Source: Massilia sp. METH4 | Lineage (GTDB): Bacteria; Pseudomonadota; Gammaproteobacteria; Burkholderiales; Burkholderiaceae_D | Direction: 5' to 3' | Assembly (NCBI RefSeq): GCF_037094685.1 | Contig: NZ_CP146614.1 | Location: 1,860,001-1,924,000 of the forward strand | DNA length: 64,000 nt | Shown here: positions 24,962 through 34,111 of the stretch, in pieces | Position numbering within the stretch: the first letter of the stretch is position 1 | Layout of the letters: each line of letters starts with the position of its first letter | Translations under genes and position numbers: made by a program | Notes under the pieces: model-generated | Seen by the model: the letters and a program-made list of their open reading frames with translations, nothing else | What the model was told of the DNA's origin: nothing | The model's database searches: none

Positions 24962-25942
24962 ATGCACCCTGTTTCCCGTAAACGTCATCTCGTCGTCGCC
25001 CTCGCGTACGACGGCCTGTGCACCTTCGAATTCGGCTGCACGGTCGAGCTGTTCGCGCTCGACCGGCCCGAGCTCGGCGTGGAGTGGTACGACTTCGCCG
25101 TGTGCGCGGTGGAACGGGGGCCGATCCGCGCGGCGGGCGGCATCACCGTGCAGGCCCGCTACGCGCCCGGCCTGCTGGGGCGCGCGGACACCATCGTGAT
25201 TCCCGGCTGGCGCGATGCCGACGAGCCGCCGCCGCCCGCGCTGGTGAAGGCGCTGCGCGCCGCCCACGCGCGCGGCGCGCGCCTGTGCTCGATCTGCTCC
25301 GGCGTGTTCGTGCTGGCCGCGGCCGGCGTGCTCGATGGCCAGCGTGCCACCACGCACTGGCGCTACGCGCAGCGGCTGGCCGAGCGCCACCCGGCCATCG
25401 CCGTGGAAGCGGACGCACTGTACATCGACAACGGGCAGGTGATCACGTCCGCCGGTTCCGCCGCGGGGCTGGACATGCTGCTGCACCTGGTGCGCCGCGA
25501 CTACGGTGCCCGCGTCGGCAATATGGTGGCCCAGCGCCTGGTCGTGGCGCCGCACCGCGAGGGCGGGCAGGCGCAATTCCTGCCGCGGCCCATGCCGGCC
25601 GACGAAGCTGGCCGCCTGTCGAAGCTGATGGAGTGGCTGCGGCGCCATCCCGCCAGGGCGCACACGGTGGCCACGATGGCCGAACGGGCGGCGATGAGCC
25701 CCCGCACGCTGCAGCGCCAGTTCCGCGAGACGACCGGCATGGGGCCGGTGGAGTGGCTCACGCGCGAACGCGTGGCGCTCGCGAAGGAATTGCTGGAATC
25801 GGCCCTGCCGATGGCCCAGGTGGCGGAGCGGGCCGGCTTCGGGTCCGAGGAAACGCTGCGGCACCACTTCCGCCGGCTGGCCGCGACGACACCGGGTGCT
25901 TACCGGAAAGCATTCCTTGTTGCGGACGCTTCCGCGGACTAA
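24962..25942 (+). CDS. ftrA: GlxA/FtrA-type AraC-family regulator with DJ-1/PfpI domain
   Basis: A 326-residue regulator. An N-terminal DJ-1/PfpI-like domain (about 8-190, with CSICSGVFVLAAAG at the nucleophile elbow) is joined to a C-terminal AraC double HTH (about 215-320: TVATMAERAAMSPRTLQRQF and MAQVAERAGFGSEETLRHHFRR). This matches proteins annotated FtrA. It is divergent from the rhodanese gene, its probable target, and upstream of the DUF1428 gene on the same strand. The ligand is unknown. Confidence 0.82.
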   Translation: MHPVSRKRHLVVALAYDGLCTFEFGCTVELFALDRPELGVEWYDFAVCAVERGPIRAAGGITVQARYAPGLLGRADTIVIPGWRDADEPPPPALVKALRAAHARGARLCSICSGVFVLAAAGVLDGQRATTHWRYAQRLAERHPAIAVEADALYIDNGQVITSAGSAAGLDMLLHLVRRDYGARVGNMVAQRLVVAPHREGGQAQFLPRPMPADEAGRLSKLMEWLRRHPARAHTVATMAERAAMSPRTLQRQFRETTGMGPVEWLTRERVALAKELLESALPMAQVAERAGFGSEETLRHHFRRLAATTPGAYRKAFLVADASAD

Positions 25943-26001
25943 GCTGCTTGGGCGGCCCCCGGCCCTTGTTCCTTGTCCAAAATTCAAAGGAGGAGTCCAC
26001 C

Positions 26002-26361
26002 ATGCCCTATGTCGATGGTTTCGTCGTACCCGTCCCGAAAGACAAGATCGAAGCGTATCGCAAGCTGGCCGAAACGGCCGGCGCCGTCTGGCGCGAACAC
26101 GGCGCCCTCGAGTTCCACGAATGCATCGCCGACGACGTGAAGCCGGGCGAAGTGACGTCCTTTCCCCAGGCGGTGCAATTGAAGGAGGACGAAACGGTGT
26201 TCTTCTCCTGGATCGTCTACAACTCGCGCGAGGAGCGCGATGCGATCAATGAAAAGGTGATGAACGATCCCCGCCTGGCGAACACCTTCACGCCCGAATC
26301 GATGCCCTTCGACGGCAAGCGCATGTTCTGGGGCGGATTCAAGTCATTCGTGTCCCTGTAG
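26002..26361 (+). CDS. DUF1428 protein
   Basis: A 119-residue protein with MPYVDGFVVPVPKDKIEAYRK, FHECIADDVKPGEVTSFPQAV and the ending MPFDGKRMFWGGFKSFV, which identify the DUF1428 family of small alpha/beta-barrel (dimeric ferredoxin-like) proteins. No activity is established. AAGGAGGAG stands upstream of ATG 26002. It lies 59 bp after the ftrA-like gene and could share its transcript. Confidence 0.85.
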   Translation: MPYVDGFVVPVPKDKIEAYRKLAETAGAVWREHGALEFHECIADDVKPGEVTSFPQAVQLKEDETVFFSWIVYNSREERDAINEKVMNDPRLANTFTPESMPFDGKRMFWGGFKSFVSL

Positions 26362-26937
26362 CCGGAAGCGGGCGCGCACGGCATCCACCAGCCGGTGCCG
26401 CGAACTGCGTGCGCGTTCGTGCGGTGCGAACGGGCTGCTGGCGGCATCGAGCAGGTCCACGGCGCCGGCCAGTGCGGCCCGGTCGGGCTCTTCCTCCGCA
26501 AGCAGCCGCGCGACTTGCGCGGTGGCCCATTCCTTGGCGGCGATCTCTTCCGGCAGGCCGGACTTCGTGCACAAGCCATAGGTGCCATCGAGGAAGCTGC
26601 GCCACTCGGCAGCGAAGTCCGCCTGCGCGACCGGGTCGAGCGCGCGCAGCCTTGCCGTGTAGCGGCGCGCGAACAGCGCGTAAGCCTCGTCCTCGCCGCC
26701 CAGTGCCTGCACGGCGTCGATCCAGGCGGGCGTGCCCACCGCGTAATAGCACGGCGTTGCTTCCTCCGCATGGGGCCCGAAGAACGATTCGCATTGCACC
26801 GCGAGCCGTACCCGGTAGGAAGGTTGCGGCACCATGCGCCGCGCCTGCAGCGCGTGCAGCGCCGCCGCATCGAGGCCTGTCGCCGCCAGCAATCGGGTTT
26901 CGTCCAGCAGATGGGTGTCGAGATAAGTCAGCAGCAT
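26344..26937 (-). CDS. DUF6058-type protein
   Basis: A 197-residue soluble protein beginning MLLTYLDTHLLDETRLLAATGL, with PSYRVRLAVQCESFFG, and FLDGTYGLCTKSGLPEEIAAKEWA, which I recognise as the DUF6058 pattern. No function is known. Its C-terminal codons overlap the end of the convergent DUF1428 gene by 18 bp. ATG 26937 gives the usual start; a longer Arg-rich extension is unlikely. Confidence 0.7.
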   Translation of the reverse strand: MLLTYLDTHLLDETRLLAATGLDAAALHALQARRMVPQPSYRVRLAVQCESFFGPHAEEATPCYYAVGTPAWIDAVQALGGEDEAYALFARRYTARLRALDPVAQADFAAEWRSFLDGTYGLCTKSGLPEEIAAKEWATAQVARLLAEEEPDRAALAGAVDLLDAASSPFAPHERARSSRHRLVDAVRARFRLQGHE

Positions 26938-27012
26938 CGTGCGCCTCCGTCGTGAAAGCCGCACTGTAGGCGCCCCGGCGCGCCAACGCTTCGTCCGAGG
27001 CCGCAGCGTGGA

Positions 27013-28833
27013 TTACAGGGTAGCGCGCAGCGCGCCCCGCAGTGCATTGCAGACGACGATTTCCTCGGCCCCCGCCAGCATCTCGCGCGTGATGACGGCT
27101 TCGGCGGCGGCCCACGCTTCCAGCACCACCGCGCGCATCACGCCCGGCAGCAGGCCGCAGGCCAGCGCGGGCGTGAGCCAGCGGCCGCCGATGCGCACGA
27201 ACACGCTGCTGCGGCCACCTTCGGTGAGTTCGCCCCGCTCGTTGAAGTGGAGCTGGTCGAACGCGCCCTGCGCCTCGGCCGCCTTCCAGGCCGCGTCGTA
27301 GTCCGACCGAAGCGTGGTCTTGTGGCGCAGGAACAGGTCGGTCGAGGCGGTCGGCGTGCCCGCCAGCAGCACGCGCACCGGTTGCTGCAACGGGGCCAGC
27401 ACGCCGGTCTGCACCGCGAAGCCGCCCGCCGCATTCATCGCCAGCCGCAAGCGGTGCGGCGTGCTCATCTGTTCACCATCGGGCAGCCCTTCACAAGCCA
27501 TGCCGATGTACGCCCTGGCCGCCGCCTCATCCCACTGAAAGCCGAAATAGCGCGCCGAGCGCGCCAGCCGCGCCAGGTGGCGTTCCACGTGCCGCGCGCC
27601 CTGTTCGCGCGTGGCGTACATCGTTTCGAACAGCTCGAAATCGTTCGACAGCCCGGTGAGGAAGCGCGCCTTCAAGCGGCATTCGGCGTATTCGTCGGCC
27701 GCCACGCTGTCGTACACGATGCCGGCGCCCACGCCCATCTCGCCCTGGCGCACGCCGTTCGCCTCCGCTTGCAGCGACAGGGTGCGGATCGGCACGTTCA
27801 GGCAGAAGTCGCCGGGCGCGCCGGGCCGCGGCGGGTCGAACCAGCCGATCGCACCCGTGTACAGGCCGCGCGGCGCCGGTTCCAGCTCGGCGATGATTTC
27901 CATCGTGCGGCGCTTCGGCGCGCCGGTGATCGAGCCGCACGGGTAGAGCGCGGTGAACAGGTCGGCGAGCGTGGCATCGGGCCGCACCCGGGCCTGCACG
28001 GTCGACGTCATCTGCAACACGCCGCTGTAGCGGCGCACCTCGAACAGGGCAGGTACTTTCACGGAACCGGTGACGGCCACGCGGCCGATGTCGTTGCGCA
28101 GCAGGTCGACGATCATCAGGTTTTCCGCCCGGTTCTTCGGGTCGGCCGCCAGGGCGGCGGCGCGCCTGGCGTTTTCGGCGTCGATGTCTTCCACCTGGCC
28201 GGGCAGCGCCGCCGGTGCCGTGCCCTTCATGGGCTGGGCCGTCAGCATATCGCCATCGCGTCGCACGAACAGCTCCGGCGACAGCGACAGGGTCGCCGTG
28301 CCGTCGTCGGCCAGCACCAGGGCGCCATACGGCACCGGCTGGCGCGCGCGCAGCCGCTGGTACAGCGCGCAGGGCGCGCCGAACGCGTCGAAGCGCAGGC
28401 GGTACGTATAGTTGACCTGGTAGGTGTCGCCGGCCGCGATGTATTCGCGGATCTGCCCGATGGCTTGCGTGAACTGCGTTTCGGTGACGTTCGGCCCGAT
28501 GTCGGCCAGGCCGGCCACGCCGTCGCCGGCGCGCTCGGCCAGCCAGCGCGCAACCGCCTCGCCATCGAGGTGCGCGCAGTCCCGGAACAGCAGCACGCGG
28601 GCGAGCGGCACGCCGGCATCGCGTGGCGGAATGCCCACGATGTGGTGCCCCAGTTCGTAACTGCACAGCACCACCGCGTAGTAACCCTGCGCCAGCGCCG
28701 CTTCCATGTCGGCGAGCAGCGCCGGCCATGTGTCGAACGAGGCGCAGCGCAGCGTGCGCACGTGGTCCGTCAGCAGCCGGGAGCGGCCGCCGGCCGCGGC
28801 GTCATCGAGCAGGGCGAAACAGTCGGGATTCAT
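27013..28833 (-). CDS. pabB: Aminodeoxychorismate synthase component I fused to aminodeoxychorismate lyase
   Basis: A 606-residue fusion for p-aminobenzoate (folate) synthesis. Residues about 1-370 are PabB: the chorismate-binding motifs QVNYTYRLRF, PMKGTAPA, NLMIVDLLRNDIGRVA and YPCGSITGAPK are intact. Residues about 385-606 are PabC-like, a PLP aminotransferase-IV fold with FELFETMYA, LHFNERGELTEGGRSSVFV and LACGLLPGVMR. The fusion would carry out the last two steps after the glutaminase PabA, which is not nearby. It starts 5 bp after the slmA stop and is read in the same direction. Confidence 0.9.
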   Translation of the reverse strand: MNPDCFALLDDAAAGGRSRLLTDHVRTLRCASFDTWPALLADMEAALAQGYYAVVLCSYELGHHIVGIPPRDAGVPLARVLLFRDCAHLDGEAVARWLAERAGDGVAGLADIGPNVTETQFTQAIGQIREYIAAGDTYQVNYTYRLRFDAFGAPCALYQRLRARQPVPYGALVLADDGTATLSLSPELFVRRDGDMLTAQPMKGTAPAALPGQVEDIDAENARRAAALAADPKNRAENLMIVDLLRNDIGRVAVTGSVKVPALFEVRRYSGVLQMTSTVQARVRPDATLADLFTALYPCGSITGAPKRRTMEIIAELEPAPRGLYTGAIGWFDPPRPGAPGDFCLNVPIRTLSLQAEANGVRQGEMGVGAGIVYDSVAADEYAECRLKARFLTGLSNDFELFETMYATREQGARHVERHLARLARSARYFGFQWDEAAARAYIGMACEGLPDGEQMSTPHRLRLAMNAAGGFAVQTGVLAPLQQPVRVLLAGTPTASTDLFLRHKTTLRSDYDAAWKAAEAQGAFDQLHFNERGELTEGGRSSVFVRIGGRWLTPALACGLLPGVMRAVVLEAWAAAEAVITREMLAGAEEIVVCNALRGALRATL

Positions 28834-28838
28834 GGCGG

Positions 28839-29435
28839 TCAGCGCAGCAGCAGGGCGATCTGCGTGTTCGCATCCTGTGCCGGGGACAGGGCAAAGCCAC
28901 TCTTGGCGTAGCGGTGCCAGCGGCCCACCACGAAGGCCACCATGAGGCTGGCACGTGCCGCCACGTCGCGTTCCTGGTCGCTGCCACGGCCCGAATCCAC
29001 GCCCGCATCCGCGGCGGCCTGACGCAGCGCGCCCTTCAGGGCCAGTTCCACGCGGTCGTGGAACCCGTTCATGCGCTGTTGCAGGCGCTCGTCCTCGCCC
29101 ACCAGCGCATCGCCGATCAGCACGCGGGTCATGCCCGGGTTGTTGGCGGCGAAATGCAGCAGCATGGAGAGGATGTCGCAGGCTTGCGCCAGGCCGTCCT
29201 CCTGGTGCTCGGTGATCTGGTTGATCAGCCCGAACACCGAGGTTTCGATGAATTCGATCAAGCCCTCGAACATCTGGGCCTTGCTGGCGAAGTGGCGGTA
29301 CAGGGCGGCCTCGGACACCTCGAGCCGGCGCGCCAGCGCGGCCGTGGTGATCTTTTCGCCCTTCGGATGCTCGAGCATCGCGGCCAGGGCCTGGAGGATT
29401 TGCAGCTTGCGCTGGCCGGGCGGTTGGGTTGCCAT
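28839..29435 (-). CDS. slmA: SlmA-like nucleoid occlusion factor (TetR fold)
   Basis: A 198-residue TetR-family protein beginning MATQPPGQRKLQILQALAAMLEHPKGEKITTAALA, with the HTH segment RLEVSEAALYRHFASKAQMFEGLI typical of SlmA. SlmA binds chromosome sites and blocks FtsZ assembly over the nucleoid. Its start ATG overlaps the stop of the upstream nucleotidase gene (TAATG), and pabB follows after 3 bp. This nucleotidase-slmA arrangement strengthens the call. Confidence 0.88.
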   Translation of the reverse strand: MATQPPGQRKLQILQALAAMLEHPKGEKITTAALARRLEVSEAALYRHFASKAQMFEGLIEFIETSVFGLINQITEHQEDGLAQACDILSMLLHFAANNPGMTRVLIGDALVGEDERLQQRMNGFHDRVELALKGALRQAAADAGVDSGRGSDQERDVAARASLMVAFVVGRWHRYAKSGFALSPAQDANTQIALLLR

Positions 29436-30190
29436 TATCGGATGGAGCTCGCGATCAAGGTGCTGCGGCGCAGGCGCGACAGCCGCGCCGGCAGGTGTTT
29501 GACGGATTGTACTTTGACGTCCACCCAGCCTGGGCGGGTCAGCCGCTTGGGCGGGTGTGCGGTGCTGACCGCGTCGCCCACCTTCACGTACTGCGTGACC
29601 CATGCCGTGCGCATGCCCAGCGCATGGGCGCTGCGCAGGTTGGCCAGCGTATCCTCGACGAGGATGCAGCGGCGCGCCGTGACCTGCTGGCGCCGCATCA
29701 CCTTGCGCAGCAACAGCTTCGACGGCTTCGGGCGCAGCTGGCCATGCACGCGCATCGATTCGACCGCGATATGGTGCGAAAAGTGCCGGGCGATGCCGAG
29801 ATGGCGCAGCACCATCGTCGAGTAGCGGTGTGGGGCGTTGGTCAGCAGCACCTTGCGGCCGGGCAGGCGCCGGAGCAGCTGGCCGAGCCCTTTTTCGTGC
29901 CGGATCATCGATACCAGGTCGTCCATGGTATGGGTTTCAGCCAGGAAGTGCTCGGCTTGCACGCCATGGTGCTTCACCAGGCCCAGCAGCGTGGCGCCGT
30001 AGCGCTTCCAGTACAGGGTGCGCGCGGCATTGACGGCGTCGATGCCGGCCGGTGTGGTGCCGTCGCCCAGCACGCGCGCGATATACGTGTTCATGTTCGC
30101 CATGATCGCGGGGAAGATCGCGTGCGACGCGTTGTGCAGCGTGTTGTCGAGGTCGAACAGCCAGACCGGGGCCAAAGGTTTAATATTCAC
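29435..30190 (-). CDS. Pyrimidine 5'-nucleotidase (HAD family)
   Basis: A 251-residue HAD phosphatase. The nucleophile motif is WLFDLDNTLHNASHAIFP; KVLLTNAPHRY is motif II and KPSKLLLRK followed by CILVEDTLANL gives motifs III and IV. It matches the pyrimidine 5'-nucleotidase group that cleaves nucleoside monophosphates. I prefer the GTG at 30190; an ATG at 30217 in frame would overlap the divergent gene's start. The stop overlaps the slmA start by one base, indicating coupling. Confidence 0.82.
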   Translation of the reverse strand: MNIKPLAPVWLFDLDNTLHNASHAIFPAIMANMNTYIARVLGDGTTPAGIDAVNAARTLYWKRYGATLLGLVKHHGVQAEHFLAETHTMDDLVSMIRHEKGLGQLLRRLPGRKVLLTNAPHRYSTMVLRHLGIARHFSHHIAVESMRVHGQLRPKPSKLLLRKVMRRQQVTARRCILVEDTLANLRSAHALGMRTAWVTQYVKVGDAVSTAHPPKRLTRPGWVDVKVQSVKHLPARLSRLRRSTLIASSIR

Positions 30191-30215
30191 GTCTCTCGGA
30201 ACTGCAAAGGTAGCC

Positions 30216-31142
30216 ATGCGACGCCAGATTATAGTGATGTTTTGTTGCCTGTTCGTGTTTACCGCGTCATTGGCATCGCGGGCGATGGCGGCAGGCGACA
30301 CTCCGAACCGTGGCGCCCTGTTCCGCATCGAGGCGGTCGGGGAAAACGCGGGCAACGTCGCCTGGCTGTTTGGCACCATCCACGTGGGCGCGAGCAGCTT
30401 CTATCCCCTCGAACCGAAGATCACCGCCGCGCTGGACAACGCCGCCGTGCTGGCGCTGGAAGTCGATCCGCTCGGCAGCCAGGAAGAGATCGCCCGCGCC
30501 GTGCGCGATTTCGGCATGTACCCGGCCGGCCGCGGCCCCGCGGCGGCCGACCTGCCGGCCGCCTACCGGCCCCGCCTCGACCGCCTGCTGCGCCAGTACG
30601 ACGTGCCGCCCGCCTCGGTGGCGCCGATGAAGCCATGGATGCTGGCCAGCCTCCTGACGGTGCGCGAATTCGAACGGCAGGGCTACCAGACCGAGCTGGC
30701 CGTGGAAAGCTGGCTGTCGCAAAGGGCGCGCTCGCGCAAGCAGAAGATCGTGGAACTCGAATCGGTGCATGCGCAAATGTCCCTGTTCGGGCGCATGACA
30801 ACCGCCGATCAGGCCCTGTTCCTGCAGGAGACGATCGACGCGATCGAAGACAAGGAACAGGCCAGCGATGCGCGTGCCATCGCTTCGGCATGGGCCACTG
30901 CCGACCAGGCCGCACTGGACCGCATCGCCGCCAAGACGGCCGGCGACACGACGTTCTCCGGCCGTTTCGTCAGCCGCGTGCTGCTGGACGAGCGCAATCC
31001 GCTGCTCGCCGACGGCATCGCGAAACTGCTGGCGCGCGAAAAACTGAGCGTGGCCGCGATCGGGGTATTGCATCTGGTGGGGAAGAACAGCGTGCCGGAA
31101 CTGCTGCGGCAAAGAGGACTGCGGGTGGAACGGGTGTACTGA
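30216..31142 (+). CDS. TraB/GumN family protein
   Basis: A 308-residue protein with a signal peptide (about 1-25, ending ASRAMAAG). The TraB/GumN motifs are WLFGTIHVGASSFYPL near the start, MKPWMLASLL in the middle and VAAIGVLHLVGKNSVPELL at the end, with the conserved Gly-His pairs thought to bind metal. The family may include metalloproteases; no substrate is known. AAGG lies upstream of ATG 30216. It is divergent from the nucleotidase. Confidence 0.83.
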   Translation: MRRQIIVMFCCLFVFTASLASRAMAAGDTPNRGALFRIEAVGENAGNVAWLFGTIHVGASSFYPLEPKITAALDNAAVLALEVDPLGSQEEIARAVRDFGMYPAGRGPAAADLPAAYRPRLDRLLRQYDVPPASVAPMKPWMLASLLTVREFERQGYQTELAVESWLSQRARSRKQKIVELESVHAQMSLFGRMTTADQALFLQETIDAIEDKEQASDARAIASAWATADQAALDRIAAKTAGDTTFSGRFVSRVLLDERNPLLADGIAKLLAREKLSVAAIGVLHLVGKNSVPELLRQRGLRVERVY

Positions 31143-31179
31143 GGTGGGTGTACCGAGGAAGGGTACTGGGCGCGGAGGA

Positions 31180-31254
<75 letters not shown>

Positions 31255-31296
31255 ATCGAACCGGAAAACTGCGTGGAAAACTTCGCGCAGACTCCG

Positions 31297-31330
31297 AAAA
31301 AAACGGGCGGCTTGCACCGCCCGTTTTTTT
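31297..31330. terminator. Bidirectional Rho-independent terminator after argB
   Basis: ACGGGCGG (31303-31310) and CCGCCCGT (31317-31324) make an 8-bp GC stem with a 6-nt loop. It is flanked by an A-tract on the left and a T-tract on the right, so it can act on both strands. It abuts the argB stop codon. Confidence 0.9.
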
Positions 31331-32256
31331 CAGTGAGACCGGATCATAGTGCCAAATGCCTGTTCGGTCAACACTTCCAGCAGCAGGCTGTGCTCGATGC
31401 GGCCATCGATGATGTGCACCGTGTTGACGCCCGATTTGGCGGCATCGAGGGCGGACGAGATCTTCGGCAGCATGCCGCCGGAGATCGTACCGTCGGCGAA
31501 CATCTCGTCGATCTCGCGGGCGGACAGGTCGGTGACCAGGTTGCCGTTCTTGTCCTGCACGCCGGCGATATTGGTCATCATGATCAGTTTTTCCGCCTTC
31601 AGGATCTCGGCGATCTTGCCGGCCACCACGTCGGCATTGATGTTGTAGGCCTGGCCGTCCTGGCCGAAACCGATCGGCGAAATGATCGGGATGAACGCGT
31701 CGTCCTGCAGCGCCTTCACCACGGCCGGGTTGATCGCGTCGATCTCGCCGACGAAGCCGATGTCGAGGTACTGGCCTGGGTTGTCCCTGTCCGGCATCGC
31801 CATCTTGCGGGCGCGGATCAGGCCGCCGTCCTTGCCGGTCAGGCCCACGGCCTGGCCGCCGTAGTGGTTGATCAGCATGACGATGTCCTGCTGCACTTCA
31901 CCGCCCAGCACCCATTCCACGACTTCCATCGTTTCCTCGTCGGTGATGCGCATGCCCTGCACGAAGGTGCCCTGCTTGCCGATCTTCTTCAGCGCATTGT
32001 CGATCTGCGGGCCACCGCCGTGCACCACGACCGGGTTCATGCCGACCAGTTTCAACAGGATCACGTCGCGCGCGAAGCCGTGCTTCAGGCGCTCGTCGGT
32101 CATGGCATTGCCGCCGTATTTGATGACGATGGTTTTGCCATGAAAATTACGGATGTACGGCAGCGCTTCCGCAAGAATCTGCGCCTTGATCGCCGGCGAC
32201 ACGGCGGCAAGGTCATCGGCTGGTACATCCAGGTTCAAATTGGTCAGTTGGCTCAT
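31330..32256 (-). CDS. argB: Acetylglutamate kinase
   Basis: Phosphorylates N-acetylglutamate, the second step of arginine synthesis. At 308 residues it shows the kinase motifs [20 protein letters not shown], and [14 protein letters not shown], and the C-terminal GTMI. An N-terminal extension of about 25 residues ([20 protein letters not shown]) resembles the arginine-sensitive hexameric enzymes, so feedback inhibition is likely. No other arg genes are adjacent. Confidence 0.95.
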   Translation of the reverse strand: MSQLTNLNLDVPADDLAAVSPAIKAQILAEALPYIRNFHGKTIVIKYGGNAMTDERLKHGFARDVILLKLVGMNPVVVHGGGPQIDNALKKIGKQGTFVQGMRITDEETMEVVEWVLGGEVQQDIVMLINHYGGQAVGLTGKDGGLIRARKMAMPDRDNPGQYLDIGFVGEIDAINPAVVKALQDDAFIPIISPIGFGQDGQAYNINADVVAGKIAEILKAEKLIMMTNIAGVQDKNGNLVTDLSAREIDEMFADGTISGGMLPKISSALDAAKSGVNTVHIIDGRIEHSLLLEVLTEQAFGTMIRSH

Positions 32257-32418
32257 GGCGGGTCCGGTAAAGAGTGTGGGGCGATTTTACAGCGAAGCGG
32301 CGGTGCGGGCCGCAGGCCACCGGCCTTGCCGGGCCGGCGGCTTTTTTGACGCGCATTATAAAACCAAATCCGCGCCGCATCGCTTGTGGTTCCGCCGACT
32401 ATCCGTTAGCCTCGGCGC

Positions 32419-32619
32419 ATGAGCACCTGCGAGCGCTGCGGCGCCACTTTCCATTGCGCGATGAAGGACGGCGCCACCGATGCGCCGTGCTGGTGCACGC
32501 TGCTGCCGCCTGCCGTCCCGGTACCCCGGCAGGAAGGCGATGACGTATCGACAACGGTCGGGTGCTGGTGCCCGGGCTGCCTGAAGGCGCACATCGTCGC
32601 CTTGCAGCGCCGGCGATGA
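32419..32619 (+). CDS. Cysteine-rich CWC family protein
   Basis: A 66-residue protein with seven cysteines: CERCGATFHC, APCWC and GCWCPGCL. This is the small cysteine-rich CWC family, presumably metal-binding. It has no membrane segment and no known function. It ends five bases before the convergent PHB-depolymerase-like gene. Confidence 0.75.
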   Translation: MSTCERCGATFHCAMKDGATDAPCWCTLLPPAVPVPRQEGDDVSTTVGCWCPGCLKAHIVALQRRR

Positions 32620-32623
32620 ACGG

Positions 32624-33637
32624 TCAGCCGCCCCTTACCGTGGCGAAGAAGCGCATCATCTCGCGGCTCGCGTCGGGACCCCTGCCGTCCGTGTAGCTGC
32701 CCGCCGGGCTGCCGCCGGACCATGCATGGCCGGCTCCGTGGATCACCCAGTGCTCGGCCAGCGGCGAACCATCGTTCAGCCAGTGCTTGGTGCGCGTGTA
32801 CGCGTGGCCGTCCGGCACCCGGCCGGCCAGCCGCGAAGGCAGTGCCTTCGTTCCCAGCGGATGGCTGCGCAAGCCTTGCGCCATCAATTCCTCGCCGTTG
32901 ACGGGATGGACCGTCGTATCCTGGTCGCCGTGGAAGACGATGATCGGCAGCCCGGCGCTTTTCACGTCGCGCGCGCTGGCGCCGCGCTTCATCGCCGACA
33001 GCGCCGACGGCAGGTCGCGCGCTGCCGCGAAAGGCAGGCCCGAGTGCACGCCCACGGCGGCGAACAGTTCCGGATACAGCGTGCCGACGATGACGGCCAT
33101 CGCTCCGCCGGCCGACATGCCGGCGATGTACACCTGCCCCGGCTTGACCGGATAGGTATCGATGATGTCGCGCGTGATGCCGGCGATGATCGAGGGCTCG
33201 CCCTGGCCATGCTTCTGGTCGAGCGCATTGAACCAGTTCCAGCAGCGCGAGTTGTTCGCGTCGGGCGACTGCGCGGGGTAGACGACGAAGCAGCGCCTTT
33301 CCTCGGCCACCGCGTTCATTTGCGTGCCGGCGGCGAAATCGTCGGGATCCTGCGCGCAACCGTGCAGCATGACCACCAGCGGCAGGGGCTGGCCCTTCCA
33401 GCTCGATGGCACGTACAGCTTGTAGGAGCGGCTGCCGGCCTCGTTGGCATACACGCCGCTCATGAAGTGCGCTCCCGAGGGGGGCTTCGATGGCGCGGGC
33501 GGTGTGTCGAACACCGCGTTTGGCAGTTCAAAGGAAGGCAGCGTGAAGGCTGACTCGGGAATATCGGGCAGGTCGCCGCCGAACAGCAGCTTGACCGTCT
33601 TTCGCATTTGCGCAAACCAATGATGACCTTCATTCAT
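32624..33637 (-). CDS. PHB depolymerase family esterase
   Basis: A 337-residue esterase with VVMLHGCAQDPDDFAAGT (oxyanion region), the lipase box GMSAG, HGDQDTTVHPVNG (Asp region) and HGAGHAWSGG (catalytic His). It begins MNEGHHWFAQMRKTVK with no signal peptide, and so may be cytoplasmic or attached to PHB granules. It differs from the exported depolymerase-like protein at 22659. Together they suggest the organism makes and recycles polyhydroxyalkanoate or degrades it outside. Confidence 0.83.
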   Translation of the reverse strand: MNEGHHWFAQMRKTVKLLFGGDLPDIPESAFTLPSFELPNAVFDTPPAPSKPPSGAHFMSGVYANEAGSRSYKLYVPSSWKGQPLPLVVMLHGCAQDPDDFAAGTQMNAVAEERRCFVVYPAQSPDANNSRCWNWFNALDQKHGQGEPSIIAGITRDIIDTYPVKPGQVYIAGMSAGGAMAVIVGTLYPELFAAVGVHSGLPFAAARDLPSALSAMKRGASARDVKSAGLPIIVFHGDQDTTVHPVNGEELMAQGLRSHPLGTKALPSRLAGRVPDGHAYTRTKHWLNDGSPLAEHWVIHGAGHAWSGGSPAGSYTDGRGPDASREMMRFFATVRGG

Positions 33638-33862
33638 GGTGTTCCCCGGAGGCTGGTGGATGTCAGACGGGCACCTGAAAACGGAACTGAAATGGAACTG
33701 AAACGGGCTGAAAACCCTTCAGATCCAGGCGCCATGCTGCGTCTCCTCTGCGCTCCGTGCGGTCCACGGGCCTTTTATTTTTGGCCAGTATAGCCAAATT
33801 CTCCAAACGGGGGGGCCGCACTGTATCGGCTAAAATACAGGCTTGCCATTTGCCACCGCATT

Positions 33863-34066
33863 ATGAAAACTGGTTTGCCGGAACATGCCACGCCCGTTCC
33901 ATCGCCCTGCGTCAGCCTGTGCAAGATGAACCGCGACACCGGCTTCTGCGAGGGCTGCCTGCGCACGATCGAGGAGATCGTGGCGTGGTCGGGCGCCGAC
34001 GACGAATACAAACGCGCCGTATGGGCCCGGCTCCGCCTGCGCGAGCAGGCGCTGGGCTTCGACTGA
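33863..34066 (+). CDS. DUF1289 protein
   Basis: A 67-residue protein with SPCVSLCKMNRDTGFCEGCLRTIEEI, the four-cysteine pattern of the DUF1289 family, followed by WARL near the C-terminus. A metal or Fe-S site is likely from the cysteine spacing. The gap to the metallo-hydrolase gene downstream is 45 bp on the same strand. The gap upstream (33638-33862) holds an AT-rich stretch with TAAAAT near 33831 but no convincing -35. Confidence 0.78.
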   Translation: MKTGLPEHATPVPSPCVSLCKMNRDTGFCEGCLRTIEEIVAWSGADDEYKRAVWARLRLREQALGFD

Positions 34067-34111
34067 AGGTCAACTGAGCGCGCCGCGCGCCGCGCCGGCT
34101 CACGATTGAAT

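Noticed and set aside
32406..33359. A 317-codon frame on the minus strand overlapping the PHB-depolymerase-like gene.
   Set aside because: It is out of frame with the real gene at 32624-33637, Arg-rich, and lacks motifs.
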